Assembly (NCBI RefSeq): GCF_000330505.1
Contig: NW_004443681.1
Span: 1 to 37,160, forward strand
Length of the DNA: 37,160 nt
Source of the DNA: Entamoeba invadens IP1
Taxonomy: Eukaryota > Evosea > Mastigamoebida > Endamoebidae
Reading direction: 5' to 3'
Position numbers and translations under genes: made by a program. Below the pieces are notes generated by a model. It made no database searches and had not been told where the DNA came from. It saw only the letters and a list, made by a program, of their open reading frames with translations. Positions 10,574-21,325 of the stretch are shown here, piece after piece. Positions within the stretch are counted from its first letter, which is position 1, and each line of letters begins with the position of its first letter.

Positions 10574-11423
10574 ATTGATAAAATAATATTACCAAAATAA
10601 ATAAGGTTTTTATACAGACTTTATATATTAATTTTAATAACCCCATAATTTACAATTAATTGATATGTTCTACGTATATTAAAGTTTGAATCAAAATTTC
10701 AACTGTTACCAAATAACAATGTTATTATATGGACTTGTCATTTATTAACAGTGAGAATGATGTTTTAAAACGTTTTGTAATTTATCCTTTCACAAAAAAC
10801 ACAAAAACACACATTGTTTTTTTGCATTTGTTTTATTATCAGTTAATAATTATTAAACATTATTAAAATTAAAAAAAACATTATCAGTTACTTTATTATT
10901 AAAAAAATTATCACCATTGAAATAGTTTTAATAATTGTAACATTTTGCAAATAAAACCTTTAGTTGATAAAAGGCATACTTTTTGAATTGTGTTGGGTGT
11001 AATTGTCGTCAATCTTATTTCGAAATAGCCGAATTGTATCACATTGTATACAAATCAATGTTTTTTATGTTCGTTCTTGAAAAAAAATATATTTACTTTT
11101 GTAATACGAAAAAAAATGTGCTTGAATAATTAACAAACATGTTCAGTCCAATATTTTTGAATTTTAAATACAAAAACATGTTGTTTTAATAATTAAACGT
11201 TTCAAAAAACCAAAAAATAACAAAAAATTAAACTAATTACACAATTTTCAAATAAAAAACGTGTTTTATTAAAAACATTAACTATATTGATAGGTTGAAT
11301 AATTAAAAAAAATCAGAAAAGATATTACTTTACATATTAAAACATTTGTAATTTATTAAAAACAACATTTTTTTAAAAAATATTTTATATTTTATAACGA
11401 ACTTAAAAACTAAATAATATAGA
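10574..11423. other. A+T-rich spacer upstream of the Rab-like gene
   Basis: There is no gene. A further copy of the repeat terminus word (agactttatata) occurs at about 10616-10627, some 45 bp beyond copy B, possibly a fragment of a related element. The promoter of the Rab-like gene must lie in the last 100 bases (gaacttaaaaac at about 11399), but I cannot define it. Confidence 0.45.
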
Positions 11424-12282
11424 ATGAACAACGAAATTGCAAAAGTAGCATTGATTGGTCCTTCGGACGTTGGAAAAACGGTATTATTAAATAGCTTTTT
11501 TAAAGAAATTACATATGACACAAATCCAAGTAATGGTTGTTCTTATTGGGTTTGTTGTTTAAAACACAACACAAATAAAAATCATTTAATAACTAAAAGG
11601 AGAAAAAATTTTTAATTGATCGAAAATATGTTAAAGCTGAATTATGGGATACATGTTTGTCATTTTTTGTTCTATTAATATAGGAATAACAAAAAGCTGG
11701 AAATGACCGTTGCAAAAATTTCAACAAAATGTATTTTAGGTTTGTATTTAAAAGTAGTTGTTTAAATAAATGGCATTGAATTATAATACAGACTATAATT
11801 GTTTTTATTCCAAATTAGAAAATTAATAATTGAGACGATAAGTTGGTATAAAAAATTTAAAATTAACAAATAGAAATTTCAAAATAATCGTTTTCTTATT
11901 TTCTGTTGCAAGAAGAGATACTTTTAATTGGATCGTTGAAATGAGTAATTACATGAATGCTTTTCATGATGTATCGTCTATATATACTGTAAATAATACT
12001 TATATCATTTGTGGAACGAGAACAGATCTTGTTAAAAAACGTGAAGTATCTAAAAGTGAAGCAGAAGAGTTTTCACATAGTAAAGGTTATTTATATGTTG
12101 AAGTTGGACAAAATTTTGATTCTCTTAAAAATGTATTGGTTGAAGCTATCGGCAATTATTACATTGAAACCGAAACATTGACCAATAAGAATGTAACAAA
12201 AAAGGAACAATCACAGACTGGTGATAATAAATGTGTTCTTGTTTATTTTGTTTTTATATATATTATCACAAAAAGTAATTAA
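11424..12282 (+). CDS. divergent Rab-like small GTPase with three introns (210 aa)
   Basis: Four exons (11424-11549, 11600-11654, 11697-11739, 11874-12282) join in register into one 210-residue protein, the usual Rab length. The introns (50, 42 and 134 nt) all begin GTTTGT; the first two end AAAAG and the third ends TAG. Conserved motifs sit where expected: P-loop GPSDVGKT (residues 12-19), WDTSG (58-62), RDTFNWIVEMSNYM (89-102), the base-recognition motif as CGTRTDL (121-127), REVSKSEAEEFSHSKGYLYVEV (131-152). It would switch between GTP and GDP states on membranes in vesicle traffic. It is divergent: the catalytic Gln is Asn63, switch I lacks the usual conserved Thr, and TRTD replaces NKxD. 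The C-terminus has a CVLV box at 195-198 that runs on 12 hydrophobic residues instead of stopping, so normal prenylation is doubtful. RabX-type is my best guess; another Ras-superfamily branch is possible. Confidence 0.85.
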
Positions 12283-13735
12283 ACTGTTAAATATAATGTA
12301 TAGTTAGTATTTAAGAAAAAAATATAATTTTTATTTACATAAACATAATTTATATTCAATTGTAATATAAGATTATTTTAAAATATATTCTAATTAAAAT
12401 ATCAATATAAACTTAAACAAATTCAATGATAATAACAACAATTGTATTACTTTATTGATTTTTGAGTCAATTGTCAGAAAATTATACTTCATTATGAAGA
12501 CTTTTAACTTATTATTTGTTTGATTTTTTTTATATAATAATTGCTTATATTATCACCCAGTATTTTTTATGTACTTTCTTGTTAGTTGATATAAACAATT
12601 GATATTTTCACATTTCCAAAACAAATTTGCAACTTAAACTTAATTTATGTATTTAAAATAAGTTATAAAAATTGATCAAGCTTAAAAGATATTTAACAAA
12701 AGTAACGCTATTGTTATTAATGGTTTTTAACTTTGAAGACAATGACCATAATTTGAATTTAGAGTAGAAAAAATAAAACACAAGAAGTATAATATTAAAT
12801 GTTTTAACAAATTATTAGATCGATTAGCATTAATTTATTAACTTTATCAACGATTATCCACAAATTAAAAAAGTACTTACACATTACAAATAATATAGTA
12901 CTTGTAATCGTAAATTAATAATATAAAAGATTATTTTAATTAAAAAATTAAAGTAGTAAAAACATGCACTAAAACTACAAAAACGTTTTATAAACAAAAA
13001 TTGACCATCATTCAAAAAATAAAACTTTGATTTTCAAAGACAACATATTTATATACAATATGTGTGTCCAATATGTCTCAAACACTGAAAATGTTTAAAT
13101 ATTAATATTTTCTATTTCTTTAAAATTGATAGATTCCAATCATCAACAAATACAATTAAAATAAGTCAGTTATAAGTTTCGTTTATAAATTTACAAATAA
13201 AAAACGTGGGTAATCATGAAAAGTTATTCTTATTTAATTTTGAAAAATGGTAGTTGAAAATGATGTCAATACATGTGTTCTTTGTACCGATTTTTATGCT
13301 TTAGAATAATTAAAATCATTTCATAAAATAGAGTCAAATTTGACAACAAATTAGGATGCGCCTTTTTTGTTTTAAATAGTTTTTATGTAACTTTTGTTTA
13401 TAAAAAGTGATTTTTGTTTAGAGTACACATATTTTTGTGTCAAAATAATTAAATTTATCAAATAATGATTAAATATCCGTGTATTTATCATGTCCTCATT
13501 TTTGTGGTTATTCGATTAATGGTTAGTTATAAATAGATTTTAAGTGTTGTTGTGTCTTTTGGCATAAAAATGTGTTTTTGTATTCAAATAAAATATCATA
13601 AAATCATTAATTATTGGTATGAAACAACAAAAATATAAAAACATGATATTAGTATTTATTAAATACGCATACAACCCTTTTATCATATTAAAACGAATAT
13701 AATCTTGTTTTTAAACAAAAGATTAGTTGTTAAGT
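12283..13735. other. A+T-rich intergenic region before the MULE relic
   Basis: No supportable gene. A short plus-strand stretch at about 13247-13365 reads as broken coding (starting MVVENDVNTCVLCTDFYALE, then stops), with a CxxC pair. It could be a fragment belonging to the downstream transposase or an old exon. I searched by eye for a terminal inverted repeat of the MULE here and found none convincing. Confidence 0.4.
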
Positions 13736-15749
13736 ATGTCACAATACAAAATTTCCAATTTAGAAACACATCGTCATCATTTAACAAATTCACCTGTAAT
13801 GTATTACAATCAAACAACTATTCCATATCAAAGTTGTTATATACAACCCCAATTGATAACATCTGAATTTTTACAACCAATATTTTCAACACCAAGTTTA
13901 GGAACGAATCTACCAAAATTACAAAATGATCAACAAACACCATTTTTTTTCTTTATCAAGGCAAAACATATTTAATTCAATTCCTTAAAATGTTGATATT
14001 CAGCCCTTTTATAACAACCAAGATAATAATAAGATAAACCACGTTCTCGAAACAGTTTTAAGTTCTAAAGGTACTTATTTGCCGGTATTAGATGGATTTT
14101 TGTTTTACAAAGATGGAAACACTAAAAATGGATTTAAATGTTCATGTTTTAGAGATTTGTGTAAAGTAAAAATTAAAATAGAATTAGTAAAAGATGGTGA
14201 TGTTTATAATTTTAAATCCTTTGTATTTGTTGGTGACAATATTCACTATCATAAAGATTGCCCACATTTAGAAAAAATAAATAGTATTAAATACATTGAA
14301 CAAAGAGCGTTAAATCATAATCCTCAGCTTCCTAGATCCGAAGGTATGAAAATTTTTGATTATTTAAAATACAAGTCCCGTTGATCTTCTGGTAAAAAAT
14401 TGTTTTCTGAAAAATTCAACAAATTCATAATGTTAATGGAAATTTTGATGAACATGAATGTTATAATGAATATCATATTTACAAAGATAATAAAATGGAT
14501 ATTTTTTGTTGTAAACAAAAAATAAAACAAATTACAAACATTGTCACTTTTTGTCTTGATGGAACTTTTAAAGCTGCCCGAAACCTTATTACCAGTCGTA
14601 TACAATTCATGGAATATTAGCAAATGGACAATGTTTTAGATTGTTTCATTGTCTTTTGAAGGACAAAATGAAAACCACTTATGACACAATGATTGATGTT
14701 GTAATGGGGTATGGTGTTACTTTCGGCATTTCAATGTTTCACAAAGAATCAACAACACTTGTAGAGTTTGAAATTGCAGTAATTCGTTCTCTAACAGAAA
14801 AAACAAAAACAAAAGTTCAAGGGTGTTTGTTCCATTTTGGACAATGTATTTGGAGATATTGTCAAACCATTGGTTTAAAAAAGAGATTAGAAACTGATGA
14901 AAAATTATGTAAAAATGTAAGACAACTGAAAGCTATCGCTTTTTGTCCAATAGATGACATTCCTTGTGTATTCCAAAAGCTTTAAGAAGAAAGTATAAAA
15001 AAGGAAGATGGCGATTTTATAAAAATTATAAATTACTTTGAAAAAAATTTGGATAAAAGGATGTTTTCTTCCCAAACTTTGGTGTATTTTTGGACAGAAT
15101 AACAGGACGAACAATTATACTGAAAGTTACCATAATGTTTTTTTCAAAAGAATTGGAAGGAAAAAACCAACACAATGGCAATAATTGGAATGTATCAAAG
15201 ATTATGAAAACGAAGAAATGCAAATTTTTTCTAAAATGATAACAAGTGGACAATTTAAGCGTACTTCCAAAACATATCAAAAAGAAAATGAAGCAATCAA
15301 GAATCTCACAACGAATTACACAACTCAAATAACAACAAATTATTTACACGACTTTTTAGATAAAATATCACTTGTTGTTAAAAAGTTCAGAGAGGAATGC
15401 ATGTATGAAGAATTACCATTTGAACAAAAAACAAAAATTGATTTTGAGGAAGAAAAATTAAAAGAAAAATTGAAACAAATGATGTGACAGAATCTATTGA
15501 AACATTAGAAGAATATAAATTTTGTGAAAAGAATGTCAACAAAGTAAACATTTTAGATTATACAATAGAACACGAAGAAAAAGAACATTTGGATAAAAAA
15601 GTTCAACAAATAAAAAAACTAAACTAAATACCAAAACAAAAATTCAAAGTAATGATGTTTTTAAACCAAGAAAAAAACAAAATCGAGCAATATGTGGTTC
15701 ACTTAGCAGTTTATTGAAGAGAATTAAAAAGGGTGTAATTCCTCTTTAA
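13736..15749 (+). pseudogene. Mutator-like element (MULE) transposase, degenerate
   Basis: The reading starts at an ATG (13736) with an Asn- and Gln-rich leader. A shift in the T-run at about 13943-13951 and a TAA follow, then a FLYWCH-like zinc finger: LDGFLFYKDG, CSCFRDLC, and a HYHKDCPH pair (about 14085-14270). The MULE core (pfam10551 type) follows in pieces: CLDGTFKAA with the first catalytic Asp (about 14553), FHCLLKDKMKTTY (14644), VEFEIAV at the second acidic site, and GCLFHFGQCIWR (14821). After several stops the C-terminal region is helical and basic and closes with SLSSLLKRIKKGVIPL and a TAA at 15747-15749. MULE transposases cut and paste their element and usually leave 9 bp duplications. 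At least four shifts or stops make it inactive. The second catalytic position reads VEFE rather than the usual DFE. Terminal repeats were not located. Confidence 0.8.
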
Positions 15750-17601
15750 ACAATAATTGTTTTTTTTTCTAAATAAATATATAAAGAAAAACTAAAATGT
15801 ATATATTTAAATTTATAATTAAATATTATTTTGAACAAATATGTTTATTACTAAACATAACAGAAAACACTAAACAAAAATCAGTATTTTGAAAAAATAA
15901 ACAAAAATCGTTAAACAAAAAAGTTTCACCCACATTTATTATCCAAAAATTATTATTTCGAAAATGTTATTGTTGTGTTATTTTGACAGTTATTAATAGA
16001 TGCACAATAAACAAACGAGGTAATCAATTATTAATAATCAAACAACTTAACTATTCTTGATACTTTTTTGTTTTTTTCCAATATATTTGGATTGTTATAT
16101 TTTATTATTCCTTTAAGCGCTTTTTTTAGGTTTGTTCTTTTTAATAATATATAATACCATCTAAGTACAAATTATTAATAAAATTGCTTGTTTTGTCATT
16201 TTTCAAGTTGTTCTACTATACAACAAAGAAAGACGCCATAAATTCAAATGATTCATTGTGGCGGTCATAATTTCGACTCGTTTTTGTATAAATGATTCAC
16301 ATTTGTATAATTTGTTGTTTGTGTTGAGCCATTTATGTGTAAATCAATTATAAAATTGATATGACAATTAATTTTATTTAAACAATTTAAATACACTTTT
16401 TGAAATAAAAGAGTTGAAATAACAATGTAAATGTACATATAAAAAATCGCTTGTATATTCAAATGTCATGTGTAAATATTCATAATTGTGTTCCATTGAT
16501 GTAATGTTAATTTATCGTTTGATCATATAATCATGAATAAATTTTGTGTGTATTTCAAAGAACGAGAAATACTTTTTAATGATAAAAATGTCATGATAGT
16601 GGTATTGATGTTTAAGGAAATTTGGAATCATATATAAAAATCATGTAATTTTTTATTTAAATGATTTGCCGACTTAGAATGAACTGGTATATAGTTGAAT
16701 GCATATATTTTACGTGGTTAATATACAAAATGTTTGATAAGAAGTAACAACATGTTTTTTATAATAACAATTTTCCACTGACCAAATGGGGAAGGCGTTC
16801 TATTGACTTTTATTGTGATGTAATAAACTGTGTATTTTGGGATAAATTTTGATGCCTTTATGTTGATAAAACCTTCTGTGTTGTGTGTAGTAAATTCATT
16901 GTGGTAATATTTTGTAGTTGTATGAATATAAATATTCTATCAACACATCAACCGTATTATTTTAACAACATTGAAAGATTTTTGTTAAATATATTACTTA
17001 ATAATCAGGTATATTGCCAATATTGTTGTTTAAATAATTTGAATGGTCTGATTCATTATCGTTGTTTCCATTAATATGCATTAATAACCGATTCACAAAC
17101 TTTTGATGTAAACTTGTATTTCTATAATATACTCCATTTGGTCGTATACGAAATTTTGATGATTAATTGCCATTTGATTAAAGTTTAATCATAAATATAG
17201 TCGGTCGGATAATGTTGTTCAGTCCCCAAACATTGTACACCTCGGAAAAAAATCAATTTGTTTTAACAGTTCGATCAAACCCCAAACAAACTATCAGGCA
17301 AAAATGTTATTTTTTAAAAAGTGTTTTTATTTTCATATTCTATTTTTTCAAACTTTTAAACATCCAAAAAATTCATTTAATTTGAGTTTTTTGATATTGA
17401 TTTCAACAACAACCGTTTTTTGATTACATCGCCAAAATGAAACTCTCGAAAAGAGAGCAAACCAAAGGTTAGTAACAACATTGTAGTTAGCTGTAACGGA
17501 AAAGAAAAAATAGCATAATAACCGGTTTTCATTTTTGGCTTGAGTAAAAAAAGGACTTCATTAACAACAAAAAGCACCATATTATAATAATTATAAATTT
17601 T
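15750..17601. other. A+T-rich intergenic region
   Basis: No clear gene. A weak inverted pair, gacgcca (16232) and tggcggtc (16259), may form a small hairpin. A slightly G+C-richer patch with opposing short reading frames lies at 17380-17600 and may be remnant coding sequence linked to the minus-strand fragment at 17602-17758. Confidence 0.4.
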
Positions 17602-17758
17602 ACAAATTACTTCTTGAAATATTGTGATGGGAGTTTGGCTTGGCAAACAACTTTTCATATTTGAATAGAGATCTTTGAATTTGCAATTTCAAATCTTGTT
17701 CGTCGATAGAATTCAATGACGATTGGATTTTATTTTGATGTCTACCAAATCGTTCATT
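17602..17758 (-). pseudogene. unidentified coding fragment
   Basis: An open minus-strand stretch with no ATG reads as a charged, protein-like segment including NSIDEQDLKLQIQRSLFKYE, and ends at TAA (17604-17602). Its composition (Gln, Lys, Asp, Leu with normal Entamoeba codons) differs from translated spacer, which gives runs of Asn, Ile, Lys and Phe. An ATG in another frame lies just upstream (about 17757), so one shift would give it a start. It may be an exon or a decayed gene. I do not recognise the family. Confidence 0.25.
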
Positions 17759-18191
17759 TTATTGCGTTAAAAAAAATCAAGTCAATTTCAATGTTTAAAA
17801 TATCACACACATTAATTTCAATAAGTGATTGTTATTAATTATTATTGTTTTTATTTTCAAGAACAGTTCAATTTTAATTTAAAAAATAGTATGTAATAAT
17901 TTTTGTTGTTAAAAGTTCTTGTATTTGGTTATTTATTGCGAATTAGTTTTTCATGTTAACTGTAAATGTAAGTTAATTAACAAACCAAATTGTTTTTTTA
18001 CAATACTGTTTATTTATACTCAAATGTATATAATTAATTATTTTTCAAAAACCCATATTTATTAATTTTAATGTAACATATAATAACATTTATATTTTAC
18101 AATTATGTTATAATACCAAAAACATGATTTATTTATTGACATATAATTCAAAATTTATTCTTCATCCATTAATCTTCTTCTTGTATTTTAA

Positions 18192-18200
18192 GTATTTAAA
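18192..18200 (+). promoter_or_regulatory. Entamoeba TATA-like core promoter element
   Basis: GTATTTAAA matches the published Entamoeba TATA-like consensus (GTATTTAAA followed by G or C, here A). It lies 34-42 bases upstream of the ATG at 18234, consistent with the very short 5' leaders of this genus. It supports the downstream gene as real and transcribed. Confidence 0.65.
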
Positions 18201-18233
18201 AACGCAACAAATCTTGTTAATCAAACACGCAAC

Positions 18234-18662
18234 ATGACCACACAAGAAGTTTATCAAATTCCTCAGATTTTAGTTCCACCACCTGTGGTGGTTCAAGTGC
18301 CACAAGTCGACCCGATGCATAAAGACTATCAAACTGGTCAACAATATCCACAACAAATGTATCAACAAGTTCAACAACAGGTGTGCCAACAACAATATGT
18401 CCAATCAATACAGAGTGAACCACTTTTTGTGCAACCAAATCTAGATGGAATTGCTAAATACAACACTTTAAATGAAGAAAATAACAACAAACTTTTTTAT
18501 GTATTCCTTGCATTAGGATTTTTAGTATTCATTTTCTGGATTGTGGCTTTTGTATTGTCCAGAAAATCGACTAACAAAACAATTAGAATCCTCGGGTCGG
18601 TTGCTTTTTATTTAATCGTCATAATCATAACACTTTTCTGTCTTTCTCCTTTAATGGTTTAA
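18234..18662 (+). CDS. Gln-rich protein with two C-terminal membrane helices (142 aa)
   Basis: This is an intact ATG-to-TAA frame. Residues 1-70 are soluble and low-complexity: a Pro- and Val-rich start (PPPVVVQVP) followed by a Gln- and Tyr-rich stretch with YPQQMYQQVQQQVCQQQ. Two hydrophobic helices follow, about residues 87-108 (KLFYVFLALGFLVFIFWIVA) and 119-140, joined by a short basic loop (SRKSTNKTIR). There is no signal peptide, so the Gln-rich part probably faces the cytosol with a hairpin membrane anchor at the C-terminus. The layout suits an endomembrane or plasma-membrane adaptor, but the function is unknown and I recognise no named family. The TATA-like box at 18192 and an A+T-rich 3' region fit an expressed gene. 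It stands alone between a transposon-rich segment and the HSP70 pseudogene. Confidence 0.85.
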   Translation: MTTQEVYQIPQILVPPPVVVQVPQVDPMHKDYQTGQQYPQQMYQQVQQQVCQQQYVQSIQSEPLFVQPNLDGIAKYNTLNEENNNKLFYVFLALGFLVFIFWIVAFVLSRKSTNKTIRILGSVAFYLIVIIITLFCLSPLMV

Positions 18663-19002
18663 TTATTTTGTTTTGTCATTTGTTTTAAAATCATATATCA
18701 GAACATTATTTTGGTGATTGGTTTAACATTATTTTTTGTTAAAATCATTATGATAAAGTTGTCATAGTGTCATGAAGTTTATTGATATTAATAAAATTGT
18801 GTTGAGTAATCAATTAAAGTAATATCTTTGTGATTGAACTGAATCTTTGTAAAATAGTATTCTGTTATAAATTACAATTTTCATGATTAATATTTTATAG
18901 TTTTTATGTTAATATCGTTTAAAAAGTGCTTAAGTTATGGTTATTCTCAATTGACAGGAAATAATGTACAAGTCACAATCATTATGATAAAAATCGACTT
19001 TA
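18663..19002. other. spacer between convergent gene ends
   Basis: This is A+T-rich sequence holding the 3' regions of the plus-strand Gln-rich gene and the minus-strand HSP70 pseudogene. I see no further feature. Confidence 0.5.
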
Positions 19003-20280
19003 ATTCTTTTTTGTTTGCGCCCTGTTGTTGTGCACCAGTCGTACGCCCCTGTGGGGAACCTCCCGGCATGTTACCAGCTGCTGCATTTTGTTGGTACATT
19101 TTAGTGAATGGGACGGATCTCAGTTTCTGGTTTTTTGTTTCTGTGTGTATTCATCCTTTGATGCCGATTGGTTCTTGTCAACCCACAACTCAAGTGCGTT
19201 TTTGATATCAGCCTCGATTGTTGCATTGTCTTCTGTTGATAACCTTGGAACAAAATGTTTATTCACCATGGTATTACACGAAAAAAGTTATAAAGTCCAT
19301 TTAAAGCCTCAAATATTCCTTCATTTTGTCATTCTCCGCCTCGAATTTCTCTGATCGTTAAATTATCTTGTTGATTGGTTCCTTTGAAAGTCTTCCCTTG
19401 TCGTTTGTGATCATGATTTTTTTTTCTTGTTGTGTTGTCTTTAGCCGACACATTCAAAACCCCATTTGTATTTTAGTCGAATGTGACTTCAAATTGTGGG
19501 AACTTCACCTGTGGGTGGGATTCCAGACAACTCATAATTTCCAAGCAGGTTGCAATGTGATGTCATGAACGCCTCATACTTAAAAGACTTGAATGAGCAC
19601 ACATGGTTGGTTGTCTGCATATATCGAGAATATTTGTGACTTCTTTGCTGGAATTGTTGAGTTTCGTAGAATCGATTCTGTCATCACATTTCCAGTTGTC
19701 TTTATCTTTGGTGTAAATTTCTACAATAAACAAAAACATGTCTTCTATTGTTTTTCGAACATTTACAGTCAGAACAACAGAATAATTAACATCACCATTA
19801 GCAACTGCTTTATCTGGATTGATACTCTTGTTGATCTCCTTCACATTGAAAAAAGTCTTGTAGTATATGCACATTTTTTGGAATACGATTGATCCACTAA
19901 TCAACACAACATTGTTAATGCTCCTTTGTCTAATTTGGCTTTTTCAAGCGCCTCGACCGACTCTATTGTCGACTTGTAAATGTCAATGTTTATCTCTTCA
20001 AATTGTGCTATTTTGATTGGTGTGTGGAAATCGATGCCTTCATACAACTGATCAACTTAAATGGTTGCTGTTACTGCAGATAACAATGTTCTTTTTCTAT
20101 TTAGCATGATGTATGCAGTTTTTTTACTGCTCTGGCATTGTTTGAGATGTCCTTTTTTTCTTTCTCTTGAACTCACAAATAATTGGTTGATTATTATGTT
20201 GTTAAAGTAATTTTCACAATACATTTGTTGCAATTTGTTGCCTTTACTTTAGAAACAACATTATCAATAAATGGGTTATT
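19003..20280 (-). pseudogene. HSP70 (cytosolic type) pseudogene, 5'-truncated
   Basis: Minus-strand segments in successive frames match HSP70 in order. They are a KVKAT-type strand (about 20250), KKDISNNARAVKKLHTSC (about 20120-20155), DQLYEGIDF and FEEINIDIYKSTIESVE (about 19940-20050). Then come FFNVKEINKSINPDKAVANG (about 19815-19850), GNYELSGIPPTGEVP (about 19520), ITNDKGRLSKE (about 19400), LWVDKNQSASKDEYTQKQ (about 19150) and a terminal KMYQQNAAAGNMPGGSP (about 19060). The ATPase first third is missing, and upstream sequence beyond 20280 shows no match. HSP70 is an ATP-driven chaperone; this copy has many stops and shifts and cannot make one. Its G+C is higher than its surroundings, as expected for a former highly expressed gene. 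All plus-strand frames here are antisense noise. Confidence 0.9.
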
Positions 20281-20411
20281 TATCCTTTTTATTGTATTAT
20301 ATAATGAAGTATGATATAATATAGTTCAATGACTGTTTTAGTTAAGTTAAGTTCTTTTTTAAATACGAGATTGCTTCATATTATCAATTGTTGTTTTATT
20401 TGAACATATTA

Positions 20412-20451
20412 AAGGGGCTAAAAAACCGATGTTGGAAAAAAAGCGATGTTG
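20412..20451 (+). repeat. left terminal inverted repeat of the 5.1 kb element
   Basis: AAGGGGCTAAAAAACCGATG opens a roughly 40 bp repeat that pairs with 25473-25511 read on the minus strand. The two differ by about four positions, including one A-run length change. Confidence 0.85.
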
Positions 20452-21325
20452 TATAAAGTTGGTAACAAAAGGTAAAATGTTTTTTGATTATTATTTTGTT
20501 ATTTATTTTTTTCCTTTTTCAAAAAAATAAAACCAACATTTTTGGTTTGCCTGAGTATTATTTAAAAGTGTTTCGAATATGTTGTTAATAATATATTTAT
20601 ATTAGGGAGAATACATAATATAATACATATATTTGTTTAATATAATCGGGAAACCCATTGAACTATTTATAAAGTGATATTTATAGTTAGAATTATAGAG
20701 ACAAAACCCGTACAAATTAAAAAAATACAATAAACAGTTCATTTAACACAATTAATGAGATGGTTTATATTTTCATTAGTTACAATTAATCACGATGTAA
20801 TTTGTTGATCACTTTGTTTTCTGGATTTTTTCTTTTTGGAACTTTTCCCTTTCATAAACTAATCAGCTGTAATAACCTAAGTTGTTATTTTGAAATCTAT
20901 GCTCTTAAACATTATTAAATAAAACAAACGTCTCTTCTGGTGATTCCGGACAGTAATAAATATATATGTTGTCGTTGAATAATAATTATTTGTATGTATA
21001 TACGACCTTCTCATTATTTTTTTTTCGTTCTTAAATTTCCAAGTTAATTATTTGACAGTGTTCAAAATCATGATAAACAAACGCGTTTTCTTCTGAGTTT
21101 TAATGATTGTTTGATTTCAGATTTTCGAAACTTTTTTATACCCATTTTTGTTGTAAATCAAACCTTTATAATTAAAATATTATTTTTAATACTATTTATT
21201 TTATAATGTATCAAATATATTTTTAAATTGTCGTTTTTGTTGAGTGTTTTAATATATAATACTCAGATTAAAATATTACTATTTTAAATTATATTAATAT
21301 AATTAACATATTACAAATACTTTAT
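20452..21325. other. left arm of the 5.1 kb element
   Basis: This is A+T-rich non-coding sequence between the left terminus and the 3' end of the transposase relic. I see no gene. Confidence 0.45.

Noticed and set aside
14360..14623. Minus-strand 87-codon frame
   Set aside because: It overlaps the first MULE antisense. The plus strand carries the catalytic CLDGTFK motif in this stretch.
13200..15960. Shared word tgatttttgtttag near 13410 and, inverted, near 15875 as MULE terminal repeats
   Set aside because: The match is only about 14 bases of low-complexity sequence, does not extend, and no 9 bp duplication is visible.
18906..19568. Several overlapping plus-strand open frames of 66-109 codons
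   Set aside because: They are antisense to the HSP70 pseudogene, whose homology on the minus strand explains the G+C-rich, stop-poor sequence.
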